Below are positions 25,501 to 31,928 of a stretch of DNA of 43,736 bases, one piece after another. Position numbers and translations under genes: made by a program. The notes beneath the pieces are model-generated. The model had not been told where the DNA came from. It did no database searches and saw nothing but the letters and a program-made list of their open reading frames with translations. This DNA is from Blastopirellula sp. (GTDB lineage: Bacteria > Planctomycetota > Planctomycetia > Pirellulales > Pirellulaceae), in the NCBI GenBank assembly GCA_002733575.1, contig NVWB01000163.1, positions 1 to 43,736 on the forward strand. Reading direction: 5' to 3'. Positions within the stretch are counted from its first letter, which is position 1; the number at the start of each line of letters is the position of its first letter.

Positions 25501-27462
25501 ATAGGAAAGGGAGAGGTCGACTTGCTCGATGGACTGATCACAGGCAGCGCCAGCTTCCGAGCGAATAATAATTTAGATATCACCATGAGTTCGACAGCTA
25601 CATTGAATTTTCCCGACATGGATTCAATGTTTAGCGGCACGACCGGGCTTTCGGGGAACTTTGCATTCAAACTGATTAACGACAACACCAAAGCGAATGA
25701 TTACATTGCCGCTTGGACTACGTTTAGTTACTTCGGCATATTGAGGGATTTTGGTTATCGGCTGTACTTTGATGGTCGACTTGTAGACATTGGATCAGTA
25801 CCACTGCCGGTAACTGCACCAGAGGGACCACTCGAAGGCGAGTTCCTTTCTTCCGATTACACCGTGCCTGCCGACACTGAGTGGGCACTGTTTGCTGCTT
25901 CTTGGGATGGCGATGGAGCCGGTGGGGAGATTGTGTTGTCGACACCGTCAGGTGTGCTGATTACCGAAGCCGAGATTGCGTTACGTTCTGACATGGCCAT
26001 TGTTTCAGAGTTTAGTGATTCCAATCGCCGCGTGGTATTAGTCACATCGCCGGAAGCGGGAAACTGGTCGGTTTCTGTGAATGACGCCACGGGTCTGGGG
26101 AACATTACCTACCTCTCCTCGGTTGCGAATACTTCACCGATCATTGACCTGTTGCAAGCGACCGGTGGGCTCAATGATGCTCCTGTGCAGATTGATTATT
26201 CTGCGTTGGACCCTGATTCTGATGCGAGTATTTCATTTTATTACGACACCACCGGTTCTGGATTTGATGGCATTGAAATCATCGGCAACATCTTAGAAAG
26301 CGATGCCAGTTCTTCACTCAACTGGGATACCGTGGGTGTGCCGAATGGCTTGTACTATATTTACGCCGTGATCGACGATGGAATCAACGCGCCGGTGAGC
26401 GTGTACCTTGGTTCTCCGATTCAAGTTTCAAGCAATGGATTTGAGTTCACGATCAATGCCGAGATTGGTGACACGCAAGTTGGCGATACTGTTGATAGTT
26501 TACCTGCCAGTCAATCGACGCTGCACGAATGGGAGACCGTGACCATTGACCTGTGGGGGCAAGTACCATCGATTCCTGACGGAGCCATCGATGGGGTTGA
26601 TTTCACGATGCAATTCAATTCGCTGTACTACGCTGACCCTGTGGTAGTTGACTCTGTTGGATCGGCCAGTCTCGTTGTGAGTGATGTTAGCGGAGATATT
26701 CGAAAAGTTCGAGTCACCTTGAGTGCCGTGGATGTTTCAGAGTTGACCGCCGGTGACATCTTTTTGGTAACCCAGCTACAGTTTGCTCCTTCATTAGATG
26801 CAGGCCATGGAGTGCCGTCTCAAGATGTTGGCGACTATTTTACGGTAGTGAATGATCTTGGTTTTCACCTGAGTGAAGTGGCTTATGCCATCGATAACTT
26901 AACGAGCCTCGTTGAAACCATCAGCCATACGGCTGCAACCGAGCTGGTGCCTGTGGTTTATGACATTGACAATAATGGCTCCGTTGGGCTGACTGATCTT
27001 GCACGGCTGGTCAACGTGTTTGGCAAGACGGTTGACATTGGAATCCCCTTTTCATTCGCAGCAGACTTTGATCAAAACGGAGTGATAGGGCTATCGGATC
27101 TCTCAAGGTTGGTGAATCACTTTGGGCTTGAGCAGGGTACAAATACGCCGATTGTGCTCCCCGTCATTGATTCAGGCCAGACGGAAACGTCGGTGCCGTT
27201 GGAAGCGGAACCGATTTATGTGGCATCCGCTGTTCCTAATTTTTTCCAAGAATCAATTGCTCATCCTACTCGGCGGATGAAATTAACGAACATTCATGCC
27301 GAAGAAGAAATGATTGATCAGATCTATGAGTTCGAGAATCGACTGGATCACGATGATTGGAAATTGTGGTTATCAGAGGAAGAATCGATGATCACCTTTC
27401 TGGCTGAAGAACAAAGTAGAATCGACTTTGAGCTAGAAGAGAGTTTGTTGGGTGCTCTCTAA
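22552..27462 (+). CDS. Giant secreted protein with class 3 lipase, cohesin-like and dockerin domains
   Basis: 1636 residues. The basic N-terminus MRKRRTKRTSAHKLRKLSFE leads to SLEDRRVLA (residues 20-28), the short motif that starts many giant planctomycete extracellular proteins. Residues about 33-215 look like a secreted beta-sandwich (FDKPVSSVSIHATID, GWDNLVYT). A class 3 lipase-type alpha/beta hydrolase lies at about 465-620, with G-H549-S550-L-G-G as nucleophile elbow and NGDLVS as the probable Asp region. Middle parts (750-1290) are unassigned beta-rich repeats. About 1297-1450 resembles a cohesin domain, and 1471-1525 is a type I dockerin with two calcium loops (DIDNNGSVGLTDLARLVN and DFDQNGVIGLSDLSRLVN). 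A Glu/Asp-rich tail ends the protein. It is likely exported and self-associating. Its stop overlaps the stop of the opposite gene. Confidence 0.85.
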   Translation: MRKRRTKRTSAHKLRKLSFESLEDRRVLAGSETVFIDFEDGVGPTNINNSPYEFINIPNDHYEGITISNAVWLEGKTSEGDPLMSGHYIDGIYGLGVSKPDPFYGNTVDYETWGYPGPSSPIVISFDKPVSSVSIHATIDSQVGAHIDAFDAENNLVGTDSETGYIESLGYQQSGKAIISVSADAISRIELRQFAMVIQGSPTGWDNLVYTTATTEGTPQISVTALPYPQSGTTYYNSWNNNSIGPTDFNDYIGPYSSNDFYGETDHVISFPLPDINPDDLLSAKLIAKYRGTNPNYGLESLSYANQYKQYNYEVYGVYNLDLYGIGSMPANEQIRTSWHYTGPNDPTKTKLQDNFVTPYKPMYATTDETGSEAVLEFIKDQYAAGAEPGDLVVFRISPDKANQYEFGSQMGYETPGTLEQPLPHEGFILEFTTPTEWDEMAEILSKDIAYRTLVDESEIALSNFGYENAVPRKVKVFKHPNGFLAYGLTSDTEDPILVVRGSDDGPDVYANFDADGVGAKQYATMRTEIEAWIETVTAGDKRLSITGHSLGGALAQLIAAGATENGYQFEHVTTFNSPGISQTEVDKFVPANAKEVRHYITNGDLVSMAGEEFLPGDWRRATFSGLSLPDKHSLPVLVDELMDLNGNPELFKKDVQFENFATTTNLSADFYYHTDTAYWGWLFAAQAATTVEPLTALAAIPSQLLFRKTTEDIREELGTAWRGIETAVASNFTPLDCDDPNSSLMFPDIEVGISDYISIQATGLDISCEAGDSTSLIMHGQVTIPELFNATADFTGENNYLELTSEGKFNIKGDLTAEDIPLGIDYLKLKEVGLHIDTVNKIWVASGALEIVPWEVTVGGSLGFHQGNWNLVSAEIDGINKPIGPILPTAFLQALSGKVEHFAPSDMEPVDFTAGVVITAGPTYSLNLPSWAGGPISTQLAEIDLMASINEDRFKGKGEVEFLSGLATVDGEIEWNWEKDYLIGKGEVDLLDGLITGSASFRANNNLDITMSSTATLNFPDMDSMFSGTTGLSGNFAFKLINDNTKANDYIAAWTTFSYFGILRDFGYRLYFDGRLVDIGSVPLPVTAPEGPLEGEFLSSDYTVPADTEWALFAASWDGDGAGGEIVLSTPSGVLITEAEIALRSDMAIVSEFSDSNRRVVLVTSPEAGNWSVSVNDATGLGNITYLSSVANTSPIIDLLQATGGLNDAPVQIDYSALDPDSDASISFYYDTTGSGFDGIEIIGNILESDASSSLNWDTVGVPNGLYYIYAVIDDGINAPVSVYLGSPIQVSSNGFEFTINAEIGDTQVGDTVDSLPASQSTLHEWETVTIDLWGQVPSIPDGAIDGVDFTMQFNSLYYADPVVVDSVGSASLVVSDVSGDIRKVRVTLSAVDVSELTAGDIFLVTQLQFAPSLDAGHGVPSQDVGDYFTVVNDLGFHLSEVAYAIDNLTSLVETISHTAATELVPVVYDIDNNGSVGLTDLARLVNVFGKTVDIGIPFSFAADFDQNGVIGLSDLSRLVNHFGLEQGTNTPIVLPVIDSGQTETSVPLEAEPIYVASAVPNFFQESIAHPTRRMKLTNIHAEEEMIDQIYEFENRLDHDDWKLWLSEEESMITFLAEEQSRIDFELEESLLGAL

Positions 27463-29117
27463 GGAGAACTCTCCATGGCTTGGAGTAACTTTGCATAGTA
27501 GGCTCGGGCGCGGCCGAGTCGCTCGCGAATTCCGTCGGCCCGTAATGATTTGTCTGAAGAAAACTCGTCTTCGATGTGGACGATTGCAGTGAGCTGTTTT
27601 TTGATGAGTTCAGGGCCCTCGGTTGGGGACCAAGTTGGGCGATCATCGACGATCAGGTAAACGGGCGTCGTGTGCGCAAGTGCACCATTCTTGCAAGTGG
27701 TGCTGGCCGCAATCCAGCCACTGGTCGTGGCGTCAAGCTCAAAGTCAATGCTCAAGTCTTCTGAATTGCCTTCCTCCCGAGTGATGCTCTTGACGATTCC
27801 TGATCCGGTCATGATCTCCAAACGGTCAGGTAGCCCGATTTTCTCATGGCCCACCGCACGTACATTCACTTTCAAACGATCTCCCCGTTTGGGCTTGAGG
27901 GCCGACCCTGGAAGCTTGCCGTTCACGGTCAAGAAGATCGCCGGACCATTGCTGACAAAAGTATTGCCTCGACGCAGGCTGTCAAACCAGGCATCGATGT
28001 CGAGTGATTTGTCGCCTGTGTAGACGTAGGTCCGGCACTCGCCAATCGTCGATCCCCATGGAATGTCGCTGCCAGCCGCCGCTGTCAAACGGAAGCCCAG
28101 GTTGAGGTAGTCATAGTAATCTGGCCGATTGATCTTGGCGAATTGAAGTAGCTCGACGAAATCCAATGCTTCCGTGGAGACATACCAGGGAAATCCTCGA
28201 GGGAGATTGCAGCCGTTCCAAGAGAAATGCGCAAAACCGACCAGCGAACCCTCCTGGGCATGGATGCCGTTAAAGGCGATGTCGTAAAAATCGTAAGTCG
28301 ACAAGTCGCGTGTTAACTTGCTCGTATTGAGTCCAATAATGTGGCCAAATGTACTTCGAGGCTCTTCCTGTCCCGAGACTAGGCAGTAGTTCCCCCGTTT
28401 TTCGCGGTACTCTTTGCCAAAGCCTAGTTGTTTGAAGTCCGTTCCTCGATGGTGACCCATTTCAAGGACATTGACCACATTTAGATCTTCCGCTGCCGCG
28501 TAGTGGAGCAGAAACTCGCGGTGGGATTTTTTTCGAGTTGGATGGTGCACGTGTACATCGCCCGAGTACCAGCCCTGACTTGCCATATTAATCCATCGCC
28601 GCAAATTGACCGTGTGTTCGGTCGGTTCCCCGTTGCCAACGGTGAATTTCAGATGAACAGGTACGAATTCCATCCCCCGACTAACGGAGAGCCTATAATT
28701 GCCCGCTTCCAGAGTCACCTGAAATGTGGACTCAACCAAGTGAGAGATTGGTTCGCGCCAGTGGGGAACGGACGGCAAATCTTCGTAAACATAACTGCGG
28801 TCCATGTTGTCACCGCGACCGTTCATTTTTCGAATGGGACCAATCCACCCGGCATCCTCTCCGTTGTACGAAATGCCTTGGTAAAACTCCTCAGTCGAGC
28901 CGACTTTTTGCATCACGCGGCCGTCAGGTGGCAAACGAACCGTGTCGTCTTCAGTATTACGCAGGCAGATCATTGCCGCAGTTGGTTGTTCCGTACCTTC
29001 GTCAACGATATGAAATGTTATGCGAGTCTTGGTCTCGCTGGCCACAACAGAGGCCGCGCCCAAGCAAGTGAGGGTAATGGCAAGGATGTAGCCCAGTGGT
29101 TGGGTGGTTATGTTCAT
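27459..29117 (-). CDS. Secreted CehA/McbA-type (PHP-like) metallohydrolase
   Basis: 552 residues from ATG 29117, chosen because a signal peptide (PLGYILAITLTCLGAASVVAS) follows; the frame opens earlier at 29153 with 12 extra residues. Neither start has a clear ribosome site. An N-terminal beta domain (about 30-175) precedes the metal-dependent hydrolase part: WYSGDVHVHHP (first metal His pair), VLEMGHHRG, then AHFSWNG and the late TAAAGSDIPWG with the final metal Asp, as in PHP-fold phosphoesterases and the CehA carbaryl hydrolase group. The C-terminal third is beta-rich. It probably hydrolyses a phosphoester or ester outside the cytoplasm. It is convergent with the giant gene: the two stop codons share bases. 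Confidence 0.85.
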   Translation of the reverse strand: MNITTQPLGYILAITLTCLGAASVVASETKTRITFHIVDEGTEQPTAAMICLRNTEDDTVRLPPDGRVMQKVGSTEEFYQGISYNGEDAGWIGPIRKMNGRGDNMDRSYVYEDLPSVPHWREPISHLVESTFQVTLEAGNYRLSVSRGMEFVPVHLKFTVGNGEPTEHTVNLRRWINMASQGWYSGDVHVHHPTRKKSHREFLLHYAAAEDLNVVNVLEMGHHRGTDFKQLGFGKEYREKRGNYCLVSGQEEPRSTFGHIIGLNTSKLTRDLSTYDFYDIAFNGIHAQEGSLVGFAHFSWNGCNLPRGFPWYVSTEALDFVELLQFAKINRPDYYDYLNLGFRLTAAAGSDIPWGSTIGECRTYVYTGDKSLDIDAWFDSLRRGNTFVSNGPAIFLTVNGKLPGSALKPKRGDRLKVNVRAVGHEKIGLPDRLEIMTGSGIVKSITREEGNSEDLSIDFELDATTSGWIAASTTCKNGALAHTTPVYLIVDDRPTWSPTEGPELIKKQLTAIVHIEDEFSSDKSLRADGIRERLGRARAYYAKLLQAMESSP

Positions 29118-29606
29118 TGGTTCGGGTGGGGGTTGGGTGATCTTGTATCTCAAACAAGCCTATTTTAAAGCTCAATGATCCCGGTTGTCAACTAAAAGAA
29201 TCGTAGGATGGATGGTCTCTAACAGAACGCAATCCGATATCAATGAATTATCACGAATGTTGGTTCGATTGAAAAGATACGTGTTGCTGCCATCCATCTG
29301 TCTATCGGGCTTGTCTCAACTCCGTTTCAATCATCGAATCCGCTGCGATATTATTGCATCGAGGGTGGTGCGTTTTTAGAAGAAGAGTTCGCCGATAGTG
29401 ATTGACACCGCACAAACAGATGGCGGCCAAGCGTTGGTATTTCGATTGAATTGATTAGTCGTGGACGTTACAATCAGTTGCAGAGTTTTTTGTTGAAGAC
29501 CATCCATCCTACTTAACTCATTGTGCCGTTTCTTGAATAAATATTGAGTCGAAACGCTTCTAGTTTATTGTGGTAGACGTTTAGGCGATGTGGTATATTC
29601 GTTTTT
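29118..29606. other. Intergenic region filled by repeat element copy B
   Basis: 489 bp without a gene; the element at 29203-29512 takes up most of it. The sequence just before the nuclease gene (29530-29606) holds a possible TATATTC box but no firm promoter. Confidence 0.5.
29203..29512. repeat. Complete MITE-like element, 310 bp with 15-bp perfect inverted termini (copy B)
   Basis: GTAGGATGGATGGTC (29203-29217) and GACCATCCATCCTAC (29498-29512) are perfect complements. The halves also share CCATCTGT blocks and TTCGATTGAA motifs in inverse order, so each half is a partly conserved inverted copy. It carries no open frame of note. Its reverse complement matches copy A (12670-12920), and its right part matches copy C (21983-22095). 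Confidence 0.82.
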
Positions 29607-30446
29607 ATGTTCCGTACTAGTCGACAAGAAGTACGGTTTAATTTCTGTATTTTTGGCCAATTACCTGTTATGAATAAAGACTCGTGGACTGCTGAAGAGC
29701 TCACCTTGCTCCAAGAAAAACATGGCATCATCTCAAACGATCAGCTTCGTGCCGAATTTTTTCCAGGCAAAACAGCTGGTCAGTTGAAATGGCAGATCGA
29801 ACGCCTTGGTATCGGTAAATCTTATAATTGGGAAAAATGGGAGGTCGAACTTCTTCGCGAACTAAAGCAGTTGGGAATTCCCGACCGACTTATTGCGTAC
29901 GCTGTTCGGCGTCCCAGAACCGCTGTGACTCAAAAGGCGTCGAAATTGGGAGTCAAGTCACCTCGCCGGGCTGATTTGGATGATGATGAGTTGCTAAATG
30001 GGCAGACGGAATTGTCAAACATCGACAATAAATTGGTCGGCACGATCAACGAAGATTACGTTCGCATAGCGTTGTCTGTTCGCGGTTTTGAGGTATTCCT
30101 CCCTTACATGAATAACCACAAAACTGATTTAATTATTGTTCGCAACACTCGTATAGCAAAAATACAAATAAAATCGGCTGGCTACGATGGTCAATGCAAA
30201 CGTTTTCGTGCAATGCTGAAGACTAAAGATAAACATGGAAAGCATATTGGATACGAAAACGCAGATGTCGACTTCTTTGTCGTAAAATGCAATGGCATCA
30301 ATGAGTATTACGTGATCCCCTTTAATGTCGGGAACGTCGCATCATCTGCAAACCTGTATCCACACAGACCGAAACTAACCATGTCTGGAATATGCTTTGA
30401 AGAGTATAGAAATGCATTTCATTTGCTTGACGCATTTCTGAAATAA
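29607..30446 (+). CDS. PD-(D/E)XK nuclease-like protein with two Myb-like DNA-binding repeats
   Basis: 279 residues from ATG 29607; an ATG at 29670 (after 21 residues) is also possible and leads directly into the first domain. Neither has a good ribosome site. Residues about 27-70 (SWTAEELTLLQEK to QLKWQIERLGI) and 74-116 (NWEKWEVELLREL to TAVTQKASKLGV) are two Myb/SANT- or HTH-like repeats. Residues about 143-275 resemble the PD-(D/E)XK family linked to group I introns (PDDEXK_5): E149, then D174 in KTDLIIV, then Q187-I-K189, a Q-x-K variant of the E-x-K motif. It should bind and cut DNA. No methylase partner and no intron are visible. It lies directly after repeat copy B. Confidence 0.75.
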   Translation: MFRTSRQEVRFNFCIFGQLPVMNKDSWTAEELTLLQEKHGIISNDQLRAEFFPGKTAGQLKWQIERLGIGKSYNWEKWEVELLRELKQLGIPDRLIAYAVRRPRTAVTQKASKLGVKSPRRADLDDDELLNGQTELSNIDNKLVGTINEDYVRIALSVRGFEVFLPYMNNHKTDLIIVRNTRIAKIQIKSAGYDGQCKRFRAMLKTKDKHGKHIGYENADVDFFVVKCNGINEYYVIPFNVGNVASSANLYPHRPKLTMSGICFEEYRNAFHLLDAFLK

Positions 30447-30509
30447 TCGGCAGTCAATAGGACATGATATAGCAGCGTACTGAAGCAAACTGCGAATTCT
30501 TTCAGCACT

Positions 30510-31679
30510 CTAATCCAACCAAGAACGCTCGGCCAACCTCGCCGGGACATACTCTTCCGTCACATAACTCACGCCCTGACTAATCAAGGCTTCTACTTCC
30601 AATTTAAAACCGTTGCTGAGCATGGTTTGGATTTCTTTTTGCCAGGATTTTTTATGTTCGAACCAGGGGTAGGCCGCGATTTGTTTGGCCCGTTTGCGGT
30701 CGGAATCGTTCAGGGCGATTTGTACGCTCGGCGAAAGATTGCAGCGTTCGTAATCGATGGCCCGGATGCCCAGGTATTTGGCGTCGGGAATGGCCATTCG
30801 TTTTGATTCGTAGGCTAGGTTGATAGACCCTTGTTTGATTACGCTGTAGATATAGTATCCCCAGGGATCGTTATCCAACACGCAGTAAACCGGCAGGCCG
30901 AGTTCATTGTGCAAACGATTCAACAACCGGCGGACTCCGCGTGATGGCTGACCGCCACCGTGGGTGAGAATGCAGTTGTGTTTCTTCCAGAATTTGTCTT
31001 CGTTGAATCGCTGCCAGACCGTTCCTTTTTCAACATGTAACACAAACTTGGCATCGCATTTGACGAACTCTAGCACATCAGGCTCAACGATGGACGGAAT
31101 TCCGTAGCCGCCGGAGCCCATGCGTGCACAGTCGATGACGTCGCCCTTGTCTCGCAACACTAAATTGCCAACCATGTCGCCTTTCTTTTGGGCGTACAGG
31201 TGCATCTCTTCACGCAACACATTCAACAGCACTTCAACATCTTCGATAATCGGATCGCTCTCGGCCTGATCGCCGAAGGTTTCTTCTTTGGTGCCTTCGA
31301 TGGTGTGTTTCAGCAGATAGTAGAGTCCCCGAATACTGGTTGTCTTGCCTTCGTCAATCAATCGTTTGGTGCCAGAACCTACCAGCATGGTTTGCATGTA
31401 ACTTTTGGCTTGGTTCAAATTGAACAGCAGCCGGCCCGTTTTGTTCTTGCCCATCTCGATAATTTTTTTCGATTTATTGAACTTGACGTTCGACAAACTC
31501 CGCGTGGGGATTTCCAGCTTAGGGTCTTTGGCACGAGAGGCTGACTTGACCACAGAATCGGCCATATCCGTCAGTTGATTCAACGTCCGCACATCACGCT
31601 TGCTAGGCTTGACCTTCACTATTTTGGGAGCCGCAGCAGGGGCTGCCTTTTTCTTTTTTGCTGTTTTCTTTTTGGCCAT
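30510..31679 (-). CDS. top6A: DNA topoisomerase VI subunit A (Spo11-type)
   Basis: 389 residues. A Lys/Ala-rich tail (MAKKKTAKKKKAAPAAAPKI) precedes the catalytic winged-helix: TTSIRGLYYLLKHT, with the active tyrosine among Y120/Y121. The Toprim domain is clear: HVEKGTVWQRF with the metal Glu, then THGGGQPSRGVRRLL and VYCVLDNDPWGYYIYSVIKQGS with the D-x-D-P-W-G metal motif. The C-terminal AYPWFEHKKSWQKEIQTML matches the family end. With Top6B it makes a two-gate ATP-dependent enzyme that relaxes and decatenates DNA by a double-strand break, found mainly in archaea and in some bacteria including planctomycetes. It is downstream of top6B on the same strand with 249 bp between. The basic tail is a noteworthy addition. 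Confidence 0.95.
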   Translation of the reverse strand: MAKKKTAKKKKAAPAAAPKIVKVKPSKRDVRTLNQLTDMADSVVKSASRAKDPKLEIPTRSLSNVKFNKSKKIIEMGKNKTGRLLFNLNQAKSYMQTMLVGSGTKRLIDEGKTTSIRGLYYLLKHTIEGTKEETFGDQAESDPIIEDVEVLLNVLREEMHLYAQKKGDMVGNLVLRDKGDVIDCARMGSGGYGIPSIVEPDVLEFVKCDAKFVLHVEKGTVWQRFNEDKFWKKHNCILTHGGGQPSRGVRRLLNRLHNELGLPVYCVLDNDPWGYYIYSVIKQGSINLAYESKRMAIPDAKYLGIRAIDYERCNLSPSVQIALNDSDRKRAKQIAAYPWFEHKKSWQKEIQTMLSNGFKLEVEALISQGVSYVTEEYVPARLAERSWLD

Positions 31680-31725
31680 GGTGTGTGTCTTTTATTTATT
31701 GATCTACGAATCTATTGAAAATCCA

Positions 31726-31910
31726 GGGTGCCACTGGCTCCGCCAGTGTGAAGTGCAATGTTTTGTTTGTGCAGCAATACTATTAATCGATTTTGGTTTT
31801 AATCAATTCGTTCAACAGCCGACTCTTTCTAAAATACTATTCTCAATTCCAACGATGTGATAATTATATAACCTATCTGCAATTCAGCACTGGCGGAGCC
31901 AGTGGCACCC
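31726..31910. repeat. Inverted REP pair between top6B and top6A
   Basis: 23-base perfect complements at 31726-31748 and 31888-31910, each itself a CCACTGGC/GCCAGTG palindrome, with 139 bp between. They belong to the family that bounds the 7728-8743 region. In RNA they could form a large hairpin separating the two cistrons. Confidence 0.82.
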
Positions 31911-31928
31911 AGAGTCGATGTTTACTCT

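Noticed and set aside
29607..30446. Group I intron around the nuclease gene
   Set aside because: No split gene flanks it: the neighbours are a repeat and a complete convergent top6A gene.
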